From: Blautia schinkii DSM 10518
Lineage (GTDB): Bacteria; Bacillota; Clostridia; Lachnospirales; Lachnospiraceae
Assembly: GCA_000702025.1 (NCBI GenBank)
Contig: JNKJ01000041.1
Location: 1 to 44,613 of the forward strand
Length of the DNA stretch: 44,613 nt
Direction of reading: 5' to 3'
The first letter of the stretch is position 1. Each line of letters starts with the position of its first letter. A program made the translations under genes and the position numbers. Shown here in pieces: positions 8,879 to 15,690 of this stretch. The notes beneath the pieces were generated by a model that saw only the letters and a program-made list of their open reading frames with translations, did not search any database and was not told the DNA's origin.

Positions 8879-9724
8879 TTATCCTTTGACAGACCCCGTC
8901 ATCCCCGCCACAAACTGTTTCTGCATCAAAAAGAAAATCAACGCCGTAGGAATCGTAGCGATCACAACCGCTGTCATCATCATACCATAATCCGGAGTGT
9001 AGGACGAGCCCATTGCAGAAATAATCAGCGGCAAAGTTCTCTTCCCTCCTGACTGCAGCGCAATCAACGGCCAGAGATAATTATTCCAGCTTGACATAAA
9101 AGTAACCACCACCGCCGCCGCGTAAGTAGACTTCATCGTCGGCATAAAAATCCGCGTAAAAATCCCAAACTCACCCAACCCGTCAATCCGCGCAGCCTCC
9201 ACCAGTTCTTTAGGAAAAGTCTTGGTATTCTGACGGAAAAAGAAAATTAAAAAAGCCGTCGCCACCGCGATGATAATTACCGAACCCGGTGTATCCAAAG
9301 CCACAAATTTCAGCACCGGTATATTGCGGAATTTCGTAAACAACCGGAACAACGGCACCATCAGAGCCGCAAAAGGCACCATCATGGAAAGAAGAATGAA
9401 ATTAAACACAACATCCCTGCCCTTGGATTTGTAAATCTGAAACGCATACCCCGCAGCCGAGGAAACCACCATGGCAATGGCTGTCGTCAGCACAGCGATA
9501 ACCAGAGAGTTTTTAAACGCCCCCAAATAATTCAAGTCAGAATCCAGCAGCGTGCGCAGGTTTTCCATAAAATAAGTCCCGGGAAGCAGCGTTCCCTTGG
9601 ACACATCCACAGATTTATTGGTAGCTGCTATAATCATCCAGAAAAACGGAAATATAGACACAATTGACAAAATACTTAATATCACATACTCAAGAGTCCT
9701 TAAAACCTTTGACTTTTTACTCAT
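8879..9724 (-). CDS. Carbohydrate ABC permease, MalG type
   Basis: 281-residue inner permease of a CUT1 sugar importer with about six membrane segments. The cytoplasmic EAA loop that contacts the ATPase reads E-A-A-R-I-D-G-L-G-E-F-G-I-F-T-R (about residues 157-172). It ends in a typical V-A-G-M-T-G-S-V-K-G tail. Its start overlaps the stop of the MalF-type partner by 4 bp, so the two are coupled. No ATPase gene is present in the locus, so it presumably uses a shared MsmK-type ATPase encoded elsewhere (inference, common for CUT1 systems in this group). The neighbouring LacZ suggests beta-galactoside or galacto-oligosaccharide uptake. Confidence 0.92.
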   Translation of the reverse strand: MSKKSKVLRTLEYVILSILSIVSIFPFFWMIIAATNKSVDVSKGTLLPGTYFMENLRTLLDSDLNYLGAFKNSLVIAVLTTAIAMVVSSAAGYAFQIYKSKGRDVVFNFILLSMMVPFAALMVPLFRLFTKFRNIPVLKFVALDTPGSVIIIAVATAFLIFFFRQNTKTFPKELVEAARIDGLGEFGIFTRIFMPTMKSTYAAAVVVTFMSSWNNYLWPLIALQSGGKRTLPLIISAMGSSYTPDYGMMMTAVVIATIPTALIFFLMQKQFVAGMTGSVKG

Positions 9725-10593
9725 TCTTTATCGTCACCCACTTTCATCTGAATAAAGGACAGTATCACGATCAGCACCACAATCACATAGGAAACAGCTG
9801 CCGCGTAACCAAAGTTCGGCTGATATTTAAACAACAGGTTATAGATATACTGGGAAATCGTAATCGTAGCATTTGCCGGCCCGCCGCTTGTGATATTCAT
9901 CGGCTCGTCGAAAAGCTGCAGCGTACCGATGGTGGAATTGATGGTCGTAAATAATATGATAGGCTTCAACAGCGGCAATGTCATGTAACGGAATTTCTGA
10001 AAGCCCGTAGCCCCGTCAATGGCGGCTGCCTCATATACAGAGTCGTCAATCCCCTGCAGTCCCGCCAGATAAAAAATCATATTATATCCGGTCCATCTCC
10101 AGGTAATCGCAATAATAATGAGCGCTCTGGCAAAACCGGTGGTGGTGATCCAGGCAATAGGCGCGTCAATGATATGTAAATTCATCAGCATAGCATTGAC
10201 AAACCCATCCGTCGCAAATAAACTCTTAAAGATAATGGAATAGGCAACCAGAGAAGTCACGCATGGCAGAAAAATCGCAGTGCGGAAAAAGCCTTTGCAT
10301 TTCAGTCTCTTATCATTAAGCATAGACGAAATCGCCAGCGCCAGCAGAATCATGATCGGCACCTGCACGATCAGATAGAGTACAGTATTAAAGAGCGCCT
10401 TGCGGAAGGTACTGTCAGTGAGCAGACGCTTATAATTGGCAGCGCCGCTGAATTTAAGATTATTCCCCATTCCTGTCTGCAGTGAGGTAATGAATGCCTG
10501 GATCATCGGATAAAATACAAACAGCGTGATCAGGACAAGACTCGGAACGATGAACAGCCAGGGTTTTATATTTACTTTTTTCTTATCTCTCAT
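9721..10593 (-). CDS. Carbohydrate ABC permease, MalF type
   Basis: 290-residue permease with about six membrane segments starting at about residue 12 (P-W-L-F-I-V-P-S-L). The EAA motif reads E-A-A-A-I-D-G-A-T-G-F-Q-K-F (about residues 187-200). It is the heterodimer partner of the MalG-type protein encoded next and overlaps it by 4 bp. It follows the binding-protein gene at 10667, separated by a stem-loop (10621-10654) that probably reduces permease expression relative to the binding protein. Confidence 0.92.
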   Translation of the reverse strand: MRDKKKVNIKPWLFIVPSLVLITLFVFYPMIQAFITSLQTGMGNNLKFSGAANYKRLLTDSTFRKALFNTVLYLIVQVPIMILLALAISSMLNDKRLKCKGFFRTAIFLPCVTSLVAYSIIFKSLFATDGFVNAMLMNLHIIDAPIAWITTTGFARALIIIAITWRWTGYNMIFYLAGLQGIDDSVYEAAAIDGATGFQKFRYMTLPLLKPIILFTTINSTIGTLQLFDEPMNITSGGPANATITISQYIYNLLFKYQPNFGYAAAVSYVIVVLIVILSFIQMKVGDDKE

Positions 10594-10620
10594 GAATTTT
10601 CATCCCTTTCCTTTTGCCGC

Positions 10621-10654
10621 AAAAAGGGCGGGGCCCGTCTGAAGAGTCCCGCCC
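10621..10654 (-). terminator. Intra-operon hairpin after the binding-protein gene
   Basis: GGGCGGG pairs with CCCGCCC (10626-10632 with 10648-10654), followed on the minus strand by T5. It fits a partial terminator giving high binding protein and lower permease levels. Confidence 0.6.
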
Positions 10655-10666
10655 GTCATTTTCTGC

Positions 10667-11944
10667 TTACTGCATTACAGCTGCTTCAGCCTGTGCCTGA
10701 TATTCTTCCAAAGTCTGGTCCATATCCGCTCCGCCGACGATCGCCTGAACCGCCTCTGTCATGATATCCTCCAGAGCATATGTATGCATACCATAATTTA
10801 CAGATGGAACCTCAGAGGTCCACTGGGTGAAATCGTTAAAAATCTCCTGGCCGCCAAAGAAATCGGAGCCCTTGGAATAGTTCGGAACATCTGCCGCTGC
10901 GTTCAGTGTACTTACAAGCGCAATGTCCTCAGCAAGCTGATTCATCAAATCTACATCCTGTCCGAATGTAGTCGCCACGAAATCCTTTGCAGTCTCTGCA
11001 TTTCCTACGTTTTTCAGCACATACCATGCTGCACCGCCGATGGAGGATGCATTCACGGATGCTTCGTTCTCGCTCATTTTCGGGAATGCAGCCACGCCCC
11101 ATTTACCGTTCTGGTCTTCTGCTGCTTTCACAGAGGAAGCAATCCAGCAGCCTGTGACAACGGAAGCAACCTCTCCCTTATTGAATGCACCCACGAACTG
11201 ATCCCAGTCTGCAACCTGCTTTGTAATACCTGCATCTACTAGCTTCTTATAGGTAGTGATAGCATCCTTAAGTCCCTGGTTATTGCTGATGCTCACATTT
11301 CCGTCCGCGTCTGTGTACCAAACGCCTGCGCTCTGCATCATCATACGAATCTGGCCGATGTCGCTCGGGTCAAGTGTACACATATCAACACCGCATTTTT
11401 CCTTCACTGCCTGACCGATTTCAATGTATTTGTCCCAGGTAAGGTTCTGCATATCCTCTTCTGTGTAGCCTGCCTCCTCAATCATATCCTTGCGGTAGAA
11501 GGTAGCGGCAACACCGCTGTCAAAAGGTACGCCGTAAAGCTTGCCGTCCACAACGTTCACGCCTGTCTTATACTCAGCAAAGTCCTCTGCCTTCAGCACA
11601 TCCGTAAATTCCTCGAATTCGTCCGGATATGAGGTCAGATAACCCTGAATCTTGTAATCCTCGATCAGTACCACATCCGGCAGACCATCGTAGGACTGGG
11701 AAGAAAGGCTGGTGTTCAATTTCGCCACAATATCATCCTGCGCCATTGTGACTACCTCCACCTCAACATCCGGATGAGCCTTCTGATAAATTTCCTTTGC
11801 CTCATTGGCCGCCTTGATATTAAAATTTTCATCCCATGCCCAGATGGTGATTTTAGAACCGCCGTCCTCTGCCATTGCCGGAACAGCCCCTGCCAGTACC
11901 ATAGATGCGGTGAGTGCCGCTGCGATCACTTTCTTTGCTTTCAT
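10667..11944 (-). CDS. Extracellular sugar-binding protein of the beta-galactoside importer
   Basis: 425 residues, SBP_bac_1 family; it captures oligosaccharide outside the cell for the CUT1 permeases. The signal peptide is residues about 1-25, ending A-V-P-A-M-A, with no lipobox cysteine, which is unusual for a Gram-positive binding protein. The mature part starts with T-I-W-A-W-D-E-N-F-N, shared with the paralog at 12098-13408. The ribosome binding site AGGAGGAA precedes the ATG. It is the first gene of the importer-lacZ transcription unit and is insulated from the upstream paralog by a strong terminator at 12011-12074. Specificity for beta-galactosides rests only on the lacZ context. Confidence 0.9.
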   Translation of the reverse strand: MKAKKVIAAALTASMVLAGAVPAMAEDGGSKITIWAWDENFNIKAANEAKEIYQKAHPDVEVEVVTMAQDDIVAKLNTSLSSQSYDGLPDVVLIEDYKIQGYLTSYPDEFEEFTDVLKAEDFAEYKTGVNVVDGKLYGVPFDSGVAATFYRKDMIEEAGYTEEDMQNLTWDKYIEIGQAVKEKCGVDMCTLDPSDIGQIRMMMQSAGVWYTDADGNVSISNNQGLKDAITTYKKLVDAGITKQVADWDQFVGAFNKGEVASVVTGCWIASSVKAAEDQNGKWGVAAFPKMSENEASVNASSIGGAAWYVLKNVGNAETAKDFVATTFGQDVDLMNQLAEDIALVSTLNAAADVPNYSKGSDFFGGQEIFNDFTQWTSEVPSVNYGMHTYALEDIMTEAVQAIVGGADMDQTLEEYQAQAEAAVMQ

Positions 11945-12010
11945 TTTTCGTTCCTCCTTTTTTCATTTACATTGCTTCGTCTTGATGAAATAAGTATACG
12001 AAAAAAGCGC

Positions 12011-12074
12011 AAAAAAACCTTAGGACTTATTTTATCTGTGTTTTTCATTTTTTAAGATAAACGTCCTAAGGTTT
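12011..12074 (-). terminator. Strong terminator of the upstream binding-protein gene
   Basis: Arms of at least 12 bp (AAACCTTAGGAC with GTCCTAAGGTTT at 12015-12026 and 12063-12074), extended by an ATAAAAT/AGATAA region. On the minus strand the stem ends in T7. It separates the two paralogous binding-protein genes into different transcripts. Confidence 0.85.
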
Positions 12075-12097
12075 GGATTATTTTAAGATTTTTGGAT

Positions 12098-13408
12098 TTA
12101 TTTAAGACCGATGATGCCCTGCGCCTTAATCTGAGCCTGACGGAGTACATTTTCCTCGGACTCGCCTTTCAAAAGATTCTGGATAGCGCTCGCCATGACA
12201 TCCTCAATCTCGTAGGTATAGCTGCCGAAATCCACATCCGGGATATCCTCCACCACATCCGCACATATTTTAAGAAAAGGAATCCCGCCAAAATAGTCAT
12301 CCTTTTTCTCATAATTCGGAAACGTATCAAGGTCCCTGCGCACACTGGTAAGATTGATCTCCTCCATCAAAAGATTGATGAAATCCGGATTTTGATCATA
12401 CATTTCCAAAAGGAAATCCCGGGCCTTGGCACCATCGCTGCCCTTCTTCAGCACATACCACGCACTGCCTCCGTTTCCCGAAGCATTGACCGCCCCTTCA
12501 CAGTGCTCCAGACGGGGAATCCGAGCCACGCCCCACTTCCCGGCCTGCTCCGCTTTCTCCTTAATGGAAGAGGCTGACCAACATCCGGAAATCACCGTGG
12601 CCACCCTGCCATCCTGATAAGAGGACACATATTCGTCCCAGCCGTTACTGCTGGCCGTAATTCCTGCCCGCAGAAGCTTCAGATACACATCTAACGCCTC
12701 CTTGAGCACCTGATTGTCCTCAATATCCGCTGTCAAGCCCTGATCCTTCACATACCAGGAACCTGCACTCTGAAGCATAATCCGCAGCAGCCCAAGGTCC
12801 GAAGGGTCCAGAGTGATCATTTTCATGCCTGTGGCCTCATACACATCACGGGCAATCTCCGTATATCTTTCCCAGGTTATATCCTGCATATCCTCATCCG
12901 AATACCCAGCCTGCGCAAGCACGTCCCGCCGATAGAACATCACCGCCGCACCGCTGTCAAAGGGCACACCGTAATGCCTGTCATCCAGCGTCACCGCATT
13001 GACCTTATAGTCCACATAGTTCCCGTAGTCCACCGCGTCGCCAAGCTCCAGGAATTCTTCCCCGAACCGCTGCAGACACGCCTTCACCCGGTAATCCTCA
13101 ATCAGCACGATATCCGGAAGCTCTTCATAAATCCCGGCCGACAGGTTATTATAGAGCTGGTCCATGATGTTCTCCTGTTCCATGGAGACCACCTGTATAT
13201 CCACGTCCGGGTGCTCCTGCTCGTATTCCGCCTCGGCAAGCTTCATTGCCTTTACATTAAAATTATTGTCCCAGCTCCATACTGTAACTGTCTCTGTTTT
13301 ATCCGCCGCTCCAGCTTTATCCGCCGCTCCAACCTGCACAGTTGCGCCTAAAATCCCGGTCAAGACCGCCGCCATACAAAGCCCAAGCCATATCCGTCTC
13401 TTTCCCAT
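12098..13408 (-). CDS. Second, paralogous sugar-binding protein, transcribed alone
   Basis: 436 residues, same family as the binding protein at 10667 and clearly paralogous: T-V-W-S-W-D-N-N-F-N, H-P-D-V-D and D-I-V-L-I-E-D-Y blocks align throughout. It has an N-terminal signal peptide without a lipobox, then a short duplicated A-G-A-A-D-K segment. It has its own consensus promoter (13455-13483) and its own terminator (12011-12074), and no permeases of its own. It may deliver a different sugar to the same permeases, or act as a ligand sensor for the YesM kinase; both are inference. The ribosome binding site GGGAG is six bases before the ATG. Confidence 0.88.
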   Translation of the reverse strand: MGKRRIWLGLCMAAVLTGILGATVQVGAADKAGAADKTETVTVWSWDNNFNVKAMKLAEAEYEQEHPDVDIQVVSMEQENIMDQLYNNLSAGIYEELPDIVLIEDYRVKACLQRFGEEFLELGDAVDYGNYVDYKVNAVTLDDRHYGVPFDSGAAVMFYRRDVLAQAGYSDEDMQDITWERYTEIARDVYEATGMKMITLDPSDLGLLRIMLQSAGSWYVKDQGLTADIEDNQVLKEALDVYLKLLRAGITASSNGWDEYVSSYQDGRVATVISGCWSASSIKEKAEQAGKWGVARIPRLEHCEGAVNASGNGGSAWYVLKKGSDGAKARDFLLEMYDQNPDFINLLMEEINLTSVRRDLDTFPNYEKKDDYFGGIPFLKICADVVEDIPDVDFGSYTYEIEDVMASAIQNLLKGESEENVLRQAQIKAQGIIGLK

Positions 13409-13454
13409 AGCTCTCCCTTATTCACAATCATAAAATACGCTGTTATTTAGAGAG

Positions 13455-13483
13455 ATTATACAACAATCACGTTGAGTTATCAA
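13455..13483 (-). promoter_or_regulatory. Consensus promoter of the second binding-protein gene
   Basis: Minus strand TTGATA (13478-13483), 17 bp spacer, TATAAT (13455-13460). The remainder of 13484-13667, up to the AbrB-type gene, holds no gene I can support. Confidence 0.8.
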
Positions 13484-13667
13484 ATCAATCTCGTCTCTAT
13501 CGGATAAATATGGGGGGTACAAGGGATTCTCCGGAAAGTTATCGAACGGTGTGGAGGAGGCGCTTGGGGGACGGGGAGGCCTTCGCTCTACATTTCCACC
13601 CCTTGCCAAAGTCGTCGTTTTTGCCGGATGACCTATACAGTGCAAAAAATAACATCTATCAGAACCC

Positions 13668-13940
13668 TCATTCGTCATCCTCATTTCTCAACTCTTCCAC
13701 AAGCGCCATAACATCTTCATCGGAATTTAAACCGGCACGCTCCGCTTCACCTGCCATTTCCCTTTGCAGCACCTGCATAGCATAAACAGCAGAATTAACG
13801 ATACGCACAGTGTTTCCCTCAACAATGAACGTAATCCGATCACCGCTTGCCACTCCCAAAACTTCCCGAATATCTTTCGGAATCGTAACCTGCCCCTTCG
13901 CCATAACCTTAGCATTATCAACAAAAGTTTTAGCTAACAT
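13668..13940 (-). CDS. AbrB/MazE/SpoVT-type DNA-binding protein
   Basis: 90 residues. The N-terminal swapped-hairpin domain shows the hallmark K-G-Q-V-T-I-P-K-D-I-R-E-V-L-G and G-D-R-I-T-F (about residues 15-40). The acidic C-terminal half (E-E-L-R-N-E-D-D-E) may bind a partner. The start is ATG 13938-13940 with AGGAGGTG seven bases upstream; a longer in-frame reading upstream is rejected because it runs through the promoter. The family includes antitoxins and global regulators. No toxin gene adjoins it here, so it is an orphan regulator. A palindrome over its transcription start suggests autoregulation. Confidence 0.88.
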   Translation of the reverse strand: MLAKTFVDNAKVMAKGQVTIPKDIREVLGVASGDRITFIVEGNTVRIVNSAVYAMQVLQREMAGEAERAGLNSDEDVMALVEELRNEDDE

Positions 13941-13967
13941 AATCGTACACCTCCTGGATATAATATA

Positions 13968-13991
13968 AAAAGTAGGGATTTCCCTACTTTT
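13968..13991. promoter_or_regulatory. Palindromic operator over the AbrB-type gene start site
   Basis: AGTAGGGA (13971-13978) and TCCCTACT (13981-13988), two-base centre, flanked by A and T runs. It lies just downstream of the -10 box at 13992-13997 and so covers the expected transcription start, a classic repressor position. Confidence 0.65.
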
Positions 13992-14020
13992 ATTATACGC
14001 AAAGAACACAAAAATATCAA
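13992..14020 (-). promoter_or_regulatory. Consensus promoter of the AbrB-type gene
   Basis: Minus strand TTGATA (14015-14020), 17 bp, TATAAT (13992-13997), immediately upstream of the palindrome. Confidence 0.8.
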
Positions 14021-14163
14021 TTACAAATAAAGTGAGCGTGTCGGTGAAATTCCTTGATAATCGAACAAAGGCGATACAGATTTCACAGTTTGATTTGGTG
14101 CTGGCTGAAATAGATGGGAACTGGTAGATTATAGAATAAAGGTAATTTATTTTTAGTTTTATA

Positions 14164-14191
14164 TTGACTTTAATATAATTTATGTTATACT
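14164..14191 (+). promoter_or_regulatory. Promoter of the DUF2089 operon
   Basis: TTGACT (14164-14169), 16 bp, TATACT (14186-14191), about 37 bp before the chosen start codon. Confidence 0.7.
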
Positions 14192-14227
14192 TAATTTTAT
14201 TAAAAGCAAATGAAAGGAGGATATGAA

Positions 14228-14524
14228 TTGGAGATTGATAAAATTCCCCAATGGATTCTTGCATTAGAGCAAGAGGATGCTACTTTTTTAAAGAACTTTG
14301 TGCTAAAATCTGGTTCTTTAAAAGAAATAGCAAAGCTGTATGAGGTTTCTTATCCGACTGTCCGCTTACGGTTAGATAAGCTCATTCAAAAAATACAGAT
14401 AAGCGATCAACAGGAAGAGGAACCTTTTTCTACTTTCATTAAGGGCTTAGCTGTTGATTCTCGAATTGACTTAGAAACTGCAAAAATTATTATCGACAAG
14501 TATAAAAAAGAAAAGGAGAAATGA
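14228..14524 (+). CDS. DUF2089 family protein (putative DNA-binding)
   Basis: 98 residues with a TTG start; the AGGAGG at 14215-14220 is seven bases upstream. The ATG at 14210 lies upstream of that ribosome binding site and is unlikely to be used. The helix-turn-helix region reads G-S-L-K-E-I-A-K-L-Y-E-V-S-Y-P-T-V-R-L-R-L-D-K-L, typical of DUF2089 proteins, which are predicted DNA binders of unknown target. Its stop overlaps the next reading frame, so it forms an operon with two small membrane proteins. A consensus promoter lies at 14164-14191. Confidence 0.82.
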   Translation: MEIDKIPQWILALEQEDATFLKNFVLKSGSLKEIAKLYEVSYPTVRLRLDKLIQKIQISDQQEEEPFSTFIKGLAVDSRIDLETAKIIIDKYKKEKEK

Positions 14525-14526
14525 AC

Positions 14527-14829
14527 ATGTTTACTGAAATTCTATCTATCATTGGTTCTATCGTTGGCACCATTGCAATTACACTTGTTATAGCTGGAAC
14601 ACAGAAGTATTTAAGCACACGAAAACTTTGGCAATTAGGAGCAATCGGCCCTATTGTGTCAGTTGCTATTTTAGGCACAATATTTTACGTCAAAAATATT
14701 ACGCTCTCCACCAAAGCGATTGTGCCATGTATTATTATCCTTGTCTTAGAACTATTTATTTGGTTTGACGGACGAAAGGAATACAAGAGATATGAAATTA
14801 GAAAGATGAAAGCAAAAGACATTGCATAA
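14527..14829 (+). CDS. Small membrane protein in the DUF2089 operon
   Basis: About 100 residues with three likely membrane segments (about 4-23, 38-55 and 61-81) and a basic cytoplasmic tail rich in K, R and E. The start chosen is ATG 14527, eight bases after GGAG (14515-14518); an in-frame ATG at 14521 is too close to that site. I do not recognise a named family. Its position directly after a DUF2089 regulator, and its similarity in layout to the next gene (both end with an F-x-x-x-D/W-D-x-G-R-K-x-Y-like stretch), suggest paired membrane partners of the regulator. Function unknown. Confidence 0.75.
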   Translation: MFTEILSIIGSIVGTIAITLVIAGTQKYLSTRKLWQLGAIGPIVSVAILGTIFYVKNITLSTKAIVPCIIILVLELFIWFDGRKEYKRYEIRKMKAKDIA

Positions 14830-14856
14830 TTAAGATCAGAAAAAGGAGTGATAATC

Positions 14857-15126
14857 ATGCTTGATTTAGCTGTTGGTTTTGCCATTGCTGTTATTCTTAT
14901 GGTCATTGAATATTTAGTTTGTACCAGATTAAATAATGCGTTGTGGGGCGGAATTATCCCTATACTAATATTGATAGGCACAGTTTGGATTTTTGCATCG
15001 GGCAAAGTACCGTTGGAAATAAAAACAATATTACCGTTTATTATCTGTAATTCAATTTTCTTTGGAGAATGGGATAACGGAAGAAAAAAATATTCTGAAC
15101 GAAAAAAGCCGAAATGGATAAAATGA
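14857..15126 (+). CDS. Second small membrane protein in the DUF2089 operon
   Basis: 89 residues, three predicted membrane segments and a basic C-terminus (N-G-R-K-K-Y-S-E-R-K-K). The start is ATG 14857, eight bases after GGAG; a GTG three codons upstream overlaps the ribosome binding site. The C-terminal D-N-G-R-K-K-Y resembles F-D-G-R-K-E-Y of the preceding protein, so the two are probably diverged paralogs. It is the last gene of the operon. No terminator is obvious before the palindromic repeat at 15244. Function unknown. Confidence 0.72.
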   Translation: MLDLAVGFAIAVILMVIEYLVCTRLNNALWGGIIPILILIGTVWIFASGKVPLEIKTILPFIICNSIFFGEWDNGRKKYSERKKPKWIK

Positions 15127-15243
15127 AAGCGAAAGATATTTAATATTCTGTCCTGTTTGCCACAATAAAACCAGAGTGAAAGTTCGTGGAAATACTATAC
15201 AAGCTTCCAACCATCAATATTCCAACCCCTCCCGGCGAAAGCA

Positions 15244-15665
15244 CCCTCTCCCCCAAGGGGACGGAAGCGCAGCGAAAGGTGAGCAGAAGGGAATGGGCGG
15301 TGCGGGCTTGGTCCATGGTCAGGCAGTTTTGCGGAAAGCGCGCCTGAAAATCCAGCGCCTACGGAGACTTAGCGTACTGCCAAGCTTATCTCTGGCGAAA
15401 ATCCGAAGGATAATTTTTCATCGGCAAGGCGGCTGAATGAGTCGATGCGGTGGCATCGGCGATTGAAGCCAACGAAGTCCGATGGAAAATTAGACAAGGA
15501 GTTTCGCCAGAGATAAGCTTGGCAGTGCGCTGACCGCGAACGCTCTTCGTGAGAGTCTTAGTCGCAGTTGGCGATTAGTTGAAGGGAAGCGGGCACTGCC
15601 TGACCATGGACCAAGCCCGCGCCGCCCATTCCCTTCTGCTCACCGTCCACCACCTTCCAGGGGAC
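15244..15665 (+). repeat. Large palindromic structured repeat, full-length copy 2
   Basis: The arms 15278-15327 and 15595-15644 are complementary over 50 bp with a single G-T wobble. Their sequence differs from the arms of the copy at 317-750 almost throughout, apart from the GGTGAG end and a GTCAGGC stretch. The core 15328-15594 is nearly identical to the core of that copy. The inner stem 15377-15400 with 15502-15525 is a perfect 24 bp, with several pairs changed on both sides relative to copy 1. The element occupies the gap between the DUF2089 operon and the alpha-galactosidase gene. It contains no convincing coding sequence. Confidence 0.87.
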
Positions 15666-15690
15666 ACCTATTTGCATCTATAAGTGTATT

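Noticed and set aside
13418..13684. 88-codon minus-strand frame upstream of the second binding-protein gene
   Set aside because: It runs across the consensus promoter at 13455-13483 and overlaps the AbrB-type gene; no family resemblance.
13941..14264. N-terminal extension of the AbrB-type protein
   Set aside because: The extension covers the promoter and operator; AGGAGGTG supports the start at 13940.
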